NCBI RefSeq assembly: GCF_002943465.1
Contig: NZ_PTQY01000007.1
Span: forward strand, 186,001-250,000
Origin: Rhodoferax sp. TS-BS-61-7
Lineage (GTDB): Bacteria > Pseudomonadota > Gammaproteobacteria > Burkholderiales > Burkholderiaceae_C
Direction of reading: 5' to 3'
DNA length: 64,000 nucleotides
Of this stretch, positions 25,772 through 35,100 are shown piece by piece (the stretch's first letter is position 1; each line of letters opens with the position of its first letter). Made by a program: the position numbers and the translations under genes. A model generated the notes under the pieces. That model worked only from the letters and a program-made list of their open reading frames with translations. It searched no databases and had not been told where the DNA came from.

Positions 25772-26697
25772 GCGCCCACCTCTTCCGTATTGCCCATGAC
25801 GTCGAGGAAGACATCCTCCAGATCGGCCTTGCGGATCTCCACGTCTTCCACTGTCACGCCAGCCTGGCGCACGGCAGCCAGGTATTGTTCAATTTCTAGC
25901 GCGTTGTGCGCGGGCAGTTGCACGATACGGCCGGTGATACGGGCGCGCGCCGCCAGTTCGATGGGCAAGGCATCGCCCGTTTTGAAGCGCAGCACATTGC
26001 TGCTGGCGGCCTTGAGCAGGTCGCTGGTTTTGTCCAGCGCCACAATGCGGCCGGTCTTGAGCATGGCAATGCGGCCACACAGGGCCTCGGCTTCTTCCAG
26101 GTAATGGGTGGTCAGCAGCACGGTGCTGCCTTGTTTGTTGAGATTGGCCACAAACTGCCACAGCGTCTGGCGCAGTTCCACGTCCACACCAGCGGTCGGC
26201 TCGTCCAGCACGATAACGGGCGGTTTGTGCACAAGGGCCTGCGCCACCAACACGCGGCGCTTCATGCCACCCGAGAGCTGGCGCATGTTGGCGTTGGCCT
26301 TGTCGGTCAGGCCCAGGCCTTCGAGCAGTTCGTCCACCCAGGCGTCGTTGTTCTTGACGCCAAAGTAGCCAGACTGGATGCGCAGCATTTCTCGCACGTT
26401 AAAGAAGGGGTCAAACACCAGCTCCTGCGGCACCACACCCAGCTTGCGGCGGGCGTTGGCGTAGTCGGCCTGGACATCGCTGCCCAGCACCTGCACGCTG
26501 CCACTGCTGGCACGGGTGAGCCCGGCCAGGATGCTGATCATGGTGGTTTTACCTGCGCCGTTGGGACCGAGCAGGCCGAAAAATTCGCCCTCTTCGATCT
26601 GGAGGCTGACCCCGTCCAGGGCCTTGAAGGTGGAGCCTTTGGGGCCTTTGGGAGAGGCGTAGGCTTTGGAGACGGATTGGAATGAGATGGCGGGCAT
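25768..26697 (-). CDS. ABC transporter ATP-binding protein (YadG-like)
   Basis: A 309-residue ATPase that energises the adjacent ABC-2 permease. Walker A is LLGPNGAGKTTMISIL (near residue 42), the signature is QLSGGMKRRVLVAQALVH, and Walker B is VIVLDEPTAGVDVELR, followed by the switch histidine in LLTTHYLEEAEALC. The roughly 80-residue C-terminal extension is common in this exporter group. Start at MPAISFQSVSKAY, 28 bp after the mlaB stop, so it probably belongs to the mla transcript. Confidence 0.94.
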   Translation of the reverse strand: MPAISFQSVSKAYASPKGPKGSTFKALDGVSLQIEEGEFFGLLGPNGAGKTTMISILAGLTRASSGSVQVLGSDVQADYANARRKLGVVPQELVFDPFFNVREMLRIQSGYFGVKNNDAWVDELLEGLGLTDKANANMRQLSGGMKRRVLVAQALVHKPPVIVLDEPTAGVDVELRQTLWQFVANLNKQGSTVLLTTHYLEEAEALCGRIAMLKTGRIVALDKTSDLLKAASSNVLRFKTGDALPIELAARARITGRIVQLPAHNALEIEQYLAAVRQAGVTVEDVEIRKADLEDVFLDVMGNTEEVGA

Positions 26698-26725
26698 GAG
26701 AACCCGCGATTTTACGCGGACGGGC

Positions 26726-26992
26726 TCAGGCCGCGGTCAGCAGGCCGTCAATCCCGTACAAGGTGGCCAGGTCTCGCAGGCGGGTGGGCAGGCTGCGTAC
26801 GGCAAATTGTTTGCCAATACGCGCGCATTCGCGGCGCAGCTCTAGCAATACCGCCAGCGCCGAAGAGTCAAAACGCTGCAACGCAGCACCGTCCACCACG
26901 ATGGTGTGCGGCTCTGCCTGCAGGCCGGAGCGCAGGGTAGCCAGGCAGTCGTGCGCCACGTCCTGCGTCAAAGTGGAGGGAAGGTTCAGCAC
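26726..26992 (-). CDS. mlaB: STAS domain protein MlaB
   Basis: MlaB is the small cytoplasmic STAS subunit that stabilises the MlaFEDB phospholipid transporter. The 88-residue protein has the STAS pattern TIVVDGAALQRFDSSALAVL with the conserved serine region near residue 42-44. The start codon is GTG at 26992, one base after the mlaC stop. An overlapping ATG is immediately followed by a stop. AAAGG precedes the GTG. Confidence 0.88.
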   Translation of the reverse strand: MLNLPSTLTQDVAHDCLATLRSGLQAEPHTIVVDGAALQRFDSSALAVLLELRRECARIGKQFAVRSLPTRLRDLATLYGIDGLLTAA

Positions 26993-26993
26993 A

Positions 26994-27638
26994 TCAGCCT
27001 TTCTTGGCGTTGGCCTTGTTTTGTTCCGTCAGGGTGTCAATCAGCCCGTCAATGCCCTTGGCGTTGATTTGTTGTGCAAACTGGCTGCGGTAGGTTTCCA
27101 CCAGCCACACACCCAACACATTCAGGTTGTAAATCTTCCAGCCAGCGCCCACGCCGGGGGTTTTTTCCAGGCGGTAATCGAGCTGAATAGCGTCGCCCTT
27201 GCCCTTGACCTCGGTCCGCACCACCACCTCTTTGTCCTCGGGCGCAGCGCGCAGGGGCTTCATGGCGATGGTCTGGTCACTCACCTGCGCCAGCGCACCT
27301 GCGTAGGTGCGCACCAGCAGGGTTTTGAATTCATCTTGCAGGCGTTTTTGCTGCTCGGGCGTGGCCTGGCGCCAGCCGGGGCCCACGGCCGAAGCCGTCA
27401 TGCGCTGGAAGTTCACATTGGGCATGATGCGGCTGTCCACCAGCGCGATCACACGGGCCATGTCACCGGCGCGAATCGCCTTGTCCGCCTTGATGGTGTC
27501 GAGCACGTCCACCGAGAGGCGCTTGATCAGCGCGTCAGGGGCTTCATCCTCAGCACGGGCGGCCGGAGAAAATGCCATGGCACCCAGTGTCACCACAGCC
27601 GCCAAAGCCACCACTACCTGTCGTTTGTTCAAAATCAT
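26994..27638 (-). CDS. mlaC: Periplasmic phospholipid-binding protein MlaC
   Basis: MlaC shuttles phospholipids between the outer-membrane MlaA complex and the inner-membrane MlaFEDB transporter. The 214-residue precursor has a signal peptide ending near SPAARA and the family regions ARVIALVDSRIMPNVNFQRM and YAGALAQVSDQTIAM. The ATG at 27638 is chosen because GGAG lies seven bases upstream. The ATG four codons earlier would place that site inside the gene. It lies between mlaA and mlaB. Confidence 0.94.
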   Translation of the reverse strand: MILNKRQVVVALAAVVTLGAMAFSPAARAEDEAPDALIKRLSVDVLDTIKADKAIRAGDMARVIALVDSRIMPNVNFQRMTASAVGPGWRQATPEQQKRLQDEFKTLLVRTYAGALAQVSDQTIAMKPLRAAPEDKEVVVRTEVKGKGDAIQLDYRLEKTPGVGAGWKIYNLNVLGVWLVETYRSQFAQQINAKGIDGLIDTLTEQNKANAKKG

Positions 27639-27704
27639 GCGTGTCTCCATGCGAGCAATTATCCACAGACCCGGTCTGCCATGCAGAACGCCGTGGATGC
27701 CCCC

Positions 27705-28457
27705 TCAAGGCTCGGTGCCTTCTTCGGGCGGCGGGTCACCATCGTAGTCATCATTGCGCTGGCGTTGCAAATAGGCGTCGCGGGTAAAGGAGTAACGGTC
27801 CAGTGCCGCACCATCCACGACATCACCGGCCCGCAAGTAGGTGGCGCGGGTGTCCACCACATTGAGCACCGTCAGCCCTGTGCGTGTCGCCTCGTCTGGC
27901 ATATGCGTCACCAGACTGCCCTGCTGGTCCACCGGCAAGGCCGCCACTTCACGCAGGGTGGCGGGACCTAACAAAGGCAGCACCAGATACGGCCCCGGGC
28001 GCACGCCCCAACGCCCCAGGGTCAGCCCAAAGTTGGCCGGATGCCGGTCTATGCCCAGGTCACTGGCGACATCTATCAACCCGCCCAAGCCGATGGTGCT
28101 GTTGACCATGACACGGCCAATGCTGTCGCCCATCTCCTGGCCGCGCAGTTGCAGACCGTTGTTCAGGGCGGACCAGACGTCTTCGAGGTTGTTGAAGAAA
28201 TTGCCCACCCCTTTGCGCGCCCACGAAGGCAAGGTGGCTTGGTAGGCACGGGCGGTGGGTTTGAGCACCACGCGGTCCAGACCATCGTTGAAGCTGAACA
28301 CACCACGGTTAAATGACTCCAGCGGATCACGCGGGTCCGGCGACGCCACCGTGGCACAGCCTTGCAACACCAGCAAAGCCAGCCCCAAGAGCAAGCCGGC
28401 AGCCCCACGCATCAGGCGGTGCGCGGACAGGCTGTAAGACAGATCAAAACGGCTCAT
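27705..28457 (-). CDS. mlaA: Outer-membrane lipoprotein MlaA (VacJ)
   Basis: MlaA extracts mislocalised phospholipids from the outer leaflet of the outer membrane. The 250-residue precursor has a lipobox LVLQGCA (Cys near residue 34) and the signature DPLESFNRGVFSFNDGLD. The helical core includes FNNLEDVWSALNNGLQL and LTLGRWGVRPGPYLVLPLLGP. The C-terminus is acidic and proline-rich (DDYDGDPPPEEGTEP). It overlaps mlaD by four bases. Inclusion of mlaA inside the mla operon is typical for this order. Confidence 0.95.
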   Translation of the reverse strand: MSRFDLSYSLSAHRLMRGAAGLLLGLALLVLQGCATVASPDPRDPLESFNRGVFSFNDGLDRVVLKPTARAYQATLPSWARKGVGNFFNNLEDVWSALNNGLQLRGQEMGDSIGRVMVNSTIGLGGLIDVASDLGIDRHPANFGLTLGRWGVRPGPYLVLPLLGPATLREVAALPVDQQGSLVTHMPDEATRTGLTVLNVVDTRATYLRAGDVVDGAALDRYSFTRDAYLQRQRNDDYDGDPPPEEGTEP

Positions 28458-28936
28458 TTGCCCTCTTTGTCGCTACCGGTTCCGTCAGCCGCCTTGCTGT
28501 ACAGGAACTGGCTGATCAGGTTTTCCAGCACCACGGCCGATTGGGTGGTGCCAATGCTGTCACCGGCAACCAAGTTGGCGGCATCGGCGCCCGCTTCAAT
28601 GCCAATGTACTGCTCTCCGAGCAGGCCGCTGGTCAAAATTTTGAGCGAGCTGTCTTTGGGGAAGGCAAACCGTTTGTCCATGGACAACACCACCTTGGCC
28701 TGGAAACTCTTGTCATCAAACACGATGGACTCCACACGCCCGACCACCACACCTGCACTTTTGACCGCTGCTTTGGGTTTCAAGCCACCAATGTTGTCGA
28801 ATTTGGCGCTGACCGCGTAGCCGCGCTCAAAGTTCAGCGACAGCAGGTTGGCCGACTGCAAGGCCAAAAACAGCAGCGCTGTCGCCCCCAGGAGCACAAA
28901 CAAACCCACCCACACATCTTTGCCAGAACGTTGCAT
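28454..28936 (-). CDS. mlaD: MCE domain protein MlaD
   Basis: MlaD is the hexameric substrate-binding ring of the phospholipid ABC transporter, anchored in the inner membrane. The 160-residue protein has one N-terminal membrane helix (about 8-27) and one MCE domain (about 38-115) with YAVSAKFDNIGGLKPKAAVK and SGLLGEQYIGIEAG. A serine- and lysine-rich tail ends it. It lies 10 bp after mlaE. Confidence 0.95.
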   Translation of the reverse strand: MQRSGKDVWVGLFVLLGATALLFLALQSANLLSLNFERGYAVSAKFDNIGGLKPKAAVKSAGVVVGRVESIVFDDKSFQAKVVLSMDKRFAFPKDSSLKILTSGLLGEQYIGIEAGADAANLVAGDSIGTTQSAVVLENLISQFLYSKAADGTGSDKEGK

Positions 28937-28946
28937 TTGTTATCCC

Positions 28947-29729
28947 CTAAATACTGAACATCATGGCGGTCAGGACAAAGTCCAAACCCAACACGGTCAA
29001 CGACGCCACCACCACGGTGCGCGTGGTGGCATGGGCTACGCCCTCAGGCGTGGGCTGGGCCTCATAGCCCTGCAGCAGAGCGATAAAACTCACCGCAAAA
29101 CCGAACACGGCGCTCTTGAGCACGCCGTTGCCCACATCCAGCCACACATCTACCCCACCCTGCATTTGGCTCCAAAACGAGCCAGCGTCAATGCCAATCA
29201 TCAACACACCGACGACCCAACCACCGATGATGCCCACCGCGCTGAACACGGCGGCCAGCAAGGGCATGGCAATCACAGCGCCCCAAAAACGCGGTGCCAA
29301 AATGCGTTGCACTGGGTCCACGGCCATCATTTCCATGGCGCTAAGTTGCTCACCGGCTTTCATGAGGCCGATCTCCGCGGTGAGCGAGGTACCGGCCCGG
29401 CCTGCGAACAACAGGGCCGTGATCACCGGGCCCAGCTCACGCACCAGACTCAGCGCCACCAGCAGGCCCAAGGCCTCGGACGAGCCATAACGTTGCAGGG
29501 TGTAGTAACCCTGCAGGCCCAGCACAAAGCCCACAAAAATGCCGGACACCGCAATGATGGCCAGCGAGTAATTGCCCATGAAGTGGATCTGGTCCCGCAC
29601 CAGGCCAAAGCGGCGCAGTGCCGAGGGCAGCGAGGCCAACAGACGCAGAAACAGGCGCGCGCCATAACCCAGGTCCGCCAGCTTGGAGCGGGCGGAAAAA
29701 CCGACGTCGGAGGGGCGGTACCAGCTCAT
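28947..29729 (-). CDS. mlaE: Phospholipid ABC transporter permease MlaE
   Basis: MlaE is the membrane permease of the Mla retrograde/anterograde phospholipid transporter. The 260-residue protein shows five or six hydrophobic segments and the family signature LVRELGPVITALLFAGRAGT, followed by SLTAEIGLMKAGEQLSAMEM. It overlaps mlaF by four bases and precedes mlaD. Confidence 0.96.
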   Translation of the reverse strand: MSWYRPSDVGFSARSKLADLGYGARLFLRLLASLPSALRRFGLVRDQIHFMGNYSLAIIAVSGIFVGFVLGLQGYYTLQRYGSSEALGLLVALSLVRELGPVITALLFAGRAGTSLTAEIGLMKAGEQLSAMEMMAVDPVQRILAPRFWGAVIAMPLLAAVFSAVGIIGGWVVGVLMIGIDAGSFWSQMQGGVDVWLDVGNGVLKSAVFGFAVSFIALLQGYEAQPTPEGVAHATTRTVVVASLTVLGLDFVLTAMMFSI

Positions 29730-30565
29730 CGTCCCGCCCCTGCAGAAAAATCGGCATCCACACTGGAGGCCGGGTAATGGAAACGCACCGGCCCTTCGGG
29801 CAGCGCGTTGACAAACTGGTGGACCAGCGGGTCGGTGCTGTGGCGCACTTCTTCGGGTGTGCCCTGGGCGGCAATCTTGCCGTTGGCCAGGATGATGACC
29901 TTGTCGGCGATGTGGAGGGTTTCTTCCAGGTCGTGCGAAACGATCACACTGGTCAGGCCCATGGTGTCGTTGAGCTGGCGAATCAGGCGGGCCGCGGTGC
30001 CCAGCGAAATCGGGTCCAGCCCGGCAAAAGGTTCGTCGTACATCACCAGCTCCGGGTCCAGCGCAATGGCACGGGCCAGCGCCACGCGCCGGGCCATGCC
30101 GCCGGAAATTTCAGCCGGCATCAGGTCACGCGCACCGCGCAGCCCCACCGCGTTGAGTTTCATGAGCACGATGTCGCGCACCAGGGCCGGCGACAGTTTG
30201 GTGTGCTCACGCAGCGGAAAGGCCACGTTGTCAAACACGCTCAGGTCGGTAAACAGGGCGCCAAACTGGAACAGCATGCCCATACGACGCCGCGCCGCGT
30301 ACAGCTGCTGCGCGTTGGCCTGGCCCATGTCTTGCACGTCCTGCTCCTGCTGCGCACCGTGCAACAACAGTTGGCCCTTTTGCGCCCGGTACTGGCCGCC
30401 GATCAGGCGCAGCACCGTGGTCTTGCCGCCGCCCGAGGCGCCCATCAGCGCCGTGACTTTGCCACGCGGGATGGACAGGGTCACACCGTCCAGGATCAGG
30501 CGTTCGCCGTAGCCAAAGGACAGATCCTGGAGTTCAACAAGAGGGGCAGTGGAATGGTCAGCCAT
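29726..30565 (-). CDS. mlaF: Phospholipid ABC transporter ATPase MlaF
   Basis: MlaF powers MlaE. The 279-residue ATPase has Walker A GASGGGKTTVLRLIGG (near residue 42), signature AEISGGMARRVALARAI and Walker B LVMYDEPFAGLDPISLG, with VSHDLEET as switch region. A short C-terminal extension follows. First gene of the mla operon. A perfect 10-bp hairpin lies only nine bases upstream of the ATG, and no Shine-Dalgarno sequence is visible in the remaining space. Confidence 0.95.
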   Translation of the reverse strand: MADHSTAPLVELQDLSFGYGERLILDGVTLSIPRGKVTALMGASGGGKTTVLRLIGGQYRAQKGQLLLHGAQQEQDVQDMGQANAQQLYAARRRMGMLFQFGALFTDLSVFDNVAFPLREHTKLSPALVRDIVLMKLNAVGLRGARDLMPAEISGGMARRVALARAIALDPELVMYDEPFAGLDPISLGTAARLIRQLNDTMGLTSVIVSHDLEETLHIADKVIILANGKIAAQGTPEEVRHSTDPLVHQFVNALPEGPVRFHYPASSVDADFSAGAGR

Positions 30566-30573
30566 ATAAGCAA

Positions 30574-30598
30574 CAAGGCCGGGATATACCCGGCCTTG
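30574..30598 (-). terminator. Hairpin between gltD and mlaF
   Basis: CAAGGCCGGG (30574-30583) and CCCGGCCTTG (30589-30598) form a perfect 10-bp stem with a five-base loop. On the minus strand the downstream sequence is TTGCTTATATGG, a poor U-tract. It probably ends gltBD transcripts, but being nine bases before the mlaF ATG it could also affect mlaF translation. Confidence 0.6.
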
Positions 30599-30621
30599 GA
30601 ATCATAAGGGATTACCCGAGA

Positions 30622-32088
30622 TTACCGGGGCAGGTCGCTAAAGCCCATCAAGAACTCGTCGACCGAGCGCGCGGCCTGGCGGCCTTCGCGGATCGCCCAG
30701 ACCACCAGGCTCTGGCCACGGCGCATGTCGCCAGCGGCAAACACCTTGGGCACATTGGTGGCATAGCCGCCGATGAACTCGGTGCTGGCCTTGGCGTTGC
30801 CGCGGGCGTCCTTGTCCACGCCGAACACGTCCAGGATGGTTGCCACGGGGTTCACAAAGCCCATGGCCAGCAGCACCAGGTCAGCCTTCAGCACTTTTTC
30901 GGTACCAGGCACATCGACAAGCTTGCCGTCCTTGAATTCAACCTGCACGGTCTTCAGGCCAGTGACCTTGCCTTTTTCGCCGATGAATTCTTTGGTGGAA
31001 ATAGAGAACACACGCTCGCAACCTTCTTCGTGGCTGGAACTGGTGCGCAGCTTCAGCGGCCAGTAGGGCCAGGTCATGGGGCGGTTTTCTTCTTCGGGCG
31101 GCTGGGGCATCACCTCAAACTGGGTGACGCTGACCGCGCCGTGGCGGTTGCTGGTGCCCACACAATCGGAGCCGGTGTCGCCACCGCCAATGACGATGAC
31201 GTGTTTGCCGTCGGCGCGCAACTGCCCCTTGAGCTTGTCACCCGCGTTGACCTTGTTCTGCTGGGGCAAAAATTCCATCGCGAAATGGATACCGTCCAGG
31301 TCGCGGCCGGGCACTGGCAGATCGCGCGACTGTTCGGAGCCGCCAGTCAACAGCACGGCGTCAAAATCCTTCTGCAGCTGGGCAGCGCTGATAGTTTCCT
31401 TGGCCCAGTTGGTGACCTTGGTGTCTTTGGGCATTTCGCCTACCAGCACACTGGTACGGATGGTCACGCCTTCAGCCACCAGCTGTTCGGCACGGCGGTC
31501 GATGTGGGACTTCTCCATCTTGAAGTCGGGAATGCCGTAGCGCAGCAGGCCGCCGATGCGGTCGTTCTTCTCGAACAGGGTCACGTCATGGCCCACGCGC
31601 GCCAGCTGCTGGGCAGCGGCCATGCCGGCGGGGCCGGAGCCGACCACGGCGACCTTCTTGCCGGTCTTGATCTTGGCGGGCTGGGGCTTAACCCAGCCCT
31701 CGGACCAGGCACGGTCGATGATGGCGTGTTCGATGGACTTGATGCCCACCGCGTCGTCATTCACGTTCAGCGTGCAGGCGGCCTCGCAGGGCGCGGGGCA
31801 GATGCGGCCAGTGAACTCGGGGAAGTTGTTGGTGCTGTGCAGCGTGTCGATCGCCGCCTTCCAGTTGTTCGTGTAAACCAGGTCGTTGAAGTCCGGAATG
31901 ATGTTGTTGACCGGGCAGCCGTTGTTGCAGAACGGTGTGCCGCAGTCCATGCAGCGCGCGGCCTGCTTGTTGGCCTGCGCATCGTCCAGGCCCACCACAA
32001 ATTCCTTGTAGTGCTTCAGGCGCTCGGTGACGGGTTTGTAGCCCTCTTCGAGGCGCTCAAACTCCATGAAGCCAGTGACTTTTCCCAT
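30622..32088 (-). CDS. gltD: Glutamate synthase (NADPH), small subunit GltD
   Basis: GltD delivers electrons from NADPH through FAD and iron-sulfur centres to GltB. The 488-residue protein has cysteine clusters in [20 protein letters not shown] (near residue 47) and [11 protein letters not shown], an FAD-binding [15 protein letters not shown] and an NADPH-binding [13 protein letters not shown], closing with [16 protein letters not shown]. It lies 34 bp after gltB on the minus strand and works in ammonia assimilation with glutamine synthetase. Confidence 0.96.
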   Translation of the reverse strand: MGKVTGFMEFERLEEGYKPVTERLKHYKEFVVGLDDAQANKQAARCMDCGTPFCNNGCPVNNIIPDFNDLVYTNNWKAAIDTLHSTNNFPEFTGRICPAPCEAACTLNVNDDAVGIKSIEHAIIDRAWSEGWVKPQPAKIKTGKKVAVVGSGPAGMAAAQQLARVGHDVTLFEKNDRIGGLLRYGIPDFKMEKSHIDRRAEQLVAEGVTIRTSVLVGEMPKDTKVTNWAKETISAAQLQKDFDAVLLTGGSEQSRDLPVPGRDLDGIHFAMEFLPQQNKVNAGDKLKGQLRADGKHVIVIGGGDTGSDCVGTSNRHGAVSVTQFEVMPQPPEEENRPMTWPYWPLKLRTSSSHEEGCERVFSISTKEFIGEKGKVTGLKTVQVEFKDGKLVDVPGTEKVLKADLVLLAMGFVNPVATILDVFGVDKDARGNAKASTEFIGGYATNVPKVFAAGDMRRGQSLVVWAIREGRQAARSVDEFLMGFSDLPR

Positions 32089-32122
32089 GATGTGTGTCCT
32101 TGTACGTTAGATCAGACCGGCC

Positions 32123-35100
32123 TTACTTGGCGGGCACTGCTTCTTTTTTTGTAGCTGCTGGCGCAGATTTAACGGGGGTCTTGGCCGTTTTTTGTGCATG
32201 AATCTCACCCAGAGCACGTTTGTACTCATTGGGAAAGACCTTGACGAACTTGGCGCGCGAGGTATCCCAGTTGTCCAGCAACTCGCGGGCACGCTTGCTG
32301 CCGGTCCAGCGGTTGTGGTCTTCCAGCAGCTTCTTGAGCTGGGCTTCGTCGCTCTCGCCACGGTGCCAGATAGCCTTGTCGAGACTGGCTTCCTGTTCCT
32401 TGGCGGTCAACACCTTTTCCAGGCTGACCATGGCGGTGTTGCAGCGCTTGGCGAACTGGCCGTCTTCATCAAACACATAGGCAATGCCGCCGCTCATGCC
32501 AGCTGCAAAGTTGCGGCCGGTCTTGCCCAACACCGCAACGGTGCCGCCGGTCATGTATTCGCAGCCGTGGTCGCCCGTGCCTTCCACCACCGCAGTGGCA
32601 CCCGACAGACGCACCGCGAAGCGTTCGCCGCCCACGCCGCTGAAGAAGGCTTCCCCGGTGGTAGCGCCGTACATCACGGTGTTGCCCACGATGGTGTTGC
32701 GAATCGCATCGCCGCGGAAGTCGATGCTGGGGCGCACCACCACGCGGCCGCCCGACAGGCCCTTGCCGGTGTAGTCGTTGGCGTCACCAATCAGGTACAG
32801 CGTGATGCCACGGGTCAGGAAGGCGCCAAAGGACTGGCCACCGGTGCCTTCGAGCTGGATACGGATGGTGTCATCCGGCAGGCCCTCGGGGTGCACCTTG
32901 GTCACCGCGCCCGAGAGCATGGCGCCCACGGAGCGGTTCACGTTGCGGGCCACTTCCATGAACTGGACTTTTTCACCCTTGTCGATGGCAGCACGGCTCT
33001 TGGCGATCAGCACGTTGTCCAGGGCTTTTTCCAGGCCGTGGTCTTGCGTCAGCGTCTGGAAGCGGGGCACATCGGCCGGCACTTGGGGCTGTGCAAACAG
33101 GCGGGCGAAGTCCAGGCCCTGGGCCTTCCAGTGTTCGATGCCCTTGCGGGTGTCCAGCAGGTCCGAGCGGCCAATCAGGTCGTCAAACTTGCGGATTCCC
33201 AGCTGGGCCATGATCTGGCGCACTTCTTCGGCGATAAAGAAGAAGTAATTGACCACGTGCTCGGGCTTGCCGGAGAACTTGGCACGCAGCACGGGGTCTT
33301 GCGTGGCCACACCCACCGGGCAGGTGTTCAGGTGGCACTTGCGCATCATGATGCAGCCTTCCACCACCAGCGGCGCGGTGGCAAAGCCGAATTCATCGGC
33401 ACCCAGCAGGGCACCAATGGCGACGTCACGGCCGGTCTTCATCTGGCCGTCGGCCTGCACACGGATGCGGCTACGCAGACGGTTCAGCACCAGCGTTTGC
33501 TGGGTTTCGGCCAAGCCGATTTCCCAGGGGCTACCGCAATGTTTGATGGACGACCAGGGCGAAGCACCGGTACCACCGTCGTGCCCGGCAATCACCACGT
33601 GGTCGGCCTTGCACTTGGCAACGCCGGCGGCAATGGTGCCCACACCAATTTCGGACACCAGCTTCACGCTGATGCCGGAGTGCGGCGCCACGTTTTTCAG
33701 ATCGTGGATCAGTTGGGCCAAGTCTTCGATCGAGTAGATGTCGTGGTGCGGCGGGGGCGAAATCAGGCCCACGCCAGGCACGGAGTGGCGCAACTTGCCG
33801 ATGTACTCGGACACCTTGCCACCGGGCAACTGGCCACCTTCGCCGGGCTTGGCACCCTGGGCCATCTTGATCTGGATCTGGTCGGCACTGTTCAGGTACT
33901 CGGCCGTCACACCGAAGCGGCCGGAAGCGACCTGCTTGATGCGCGAGCGCAGGCTGTCGCCGGCATTCATGGGGATGTCCACTTCCACCACGTCTTTGCC
34001 GATGATGTCGGCCATGGTCTGGCCTTGCTTGATCGGGATGCCCTTGAGCTCCTGGCGGTAACGTGCGGGATCTTCACCACCCTCACCCGTGTTGCTCTTG
34101 CCGCCGATGCGGTTCATGGCAATGGCCAGCGTGGCGTGGGCTTCGGTAGAAATCGAGCCCAGGGACATGGCGCCAGTTGCAAAGCGCTTGACGATTTCCT
34201 TGGCGCTTTCCACTTCGTCCACCGGAATGGCTTTGGCGGGGTCGATCTTGAACTCGAACAGGCCGCGCAGCGTCAGGTGGCGCTTGCTCTGGTCGTTGAT
34301 GATCTGCGCGTATTCCTTGTAGGTGTTCCAGTTGTTGGCACGGGTGGAGTGCTGCAACTTGGCAATCGCATCGGGCGTCCACATGTGGTCTTCGCCACGC
34401 ACACGCCAAGCGTATTCACCGCCGGTTTCCAGCGCGTTGGCCAGCACCGGGCTGTCACCAAAGGCCAGCTTGTGCGTGCGAATGGATTCTTCGGCGATCT
34501 CGAAGACGCCGATACCTTCCACGCGGCTGGGCGTGCGGGTGAAATACTTGTCGATGGTCTCGGTGTTCAGGCCAATGGCCTCGAACAGCTGGGCACCGCA
34601 GTAGCTCATGTAGGTGGACACACCCATCTTGGACATGATCTTGGACAGGCCCTTGCCAATCGCCTTGATGTAGTTGTAGATGGCCTTGTCGGCGCTCAGG
34701 TCGCCCGGCAGGTCCTTGTGGATGCTCTGCAGGGTTTCCATTGCCAGGTAGGGGTGCACGGCTTCGGCGCCGTAACCCGCCAGCACGGCGAAGTGGTGCA
34801 CTTCGCGGGCCGTACCGGTTTCCACTACCAAGCCAGCGGTCGTACGCAGACCGGCACCGACCAGATGCTGGTGGATGGCAGACAGGGCCAGCAGCGCAGG
34901 AATGGCCACCTGGGTGGCGTTCACTGCACGGTCGCTGATGATCAGGATGTTTTTGCCACCCTTGATCGCATCGACGGCCTCGGCACACAAGGATGCCAAC
35001 TTGGCTTCCACGCCCTCATGGCCCCAGACCAGCGGGTAGGTGATGTCCAGCGTTTGGCTGCGGAACTTGCCTTGGGTGTGCTGCTCAATATTACGCAGCT

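Noticed and set aside
25890..25925. Further repeat copy inside the ABC ATPase gene
   Set aside because: Only a CTAG and a GCGC string agree. The spacing of the other blocks is wrong and the sequence codes for a normal part of the protein.
26840..26850. CTCTAGC in mlaB as a repeat remnant
   Set aside because: An isolated match of seven bases inside a conserved STAS domain, with no neighbouring repeat blocks.
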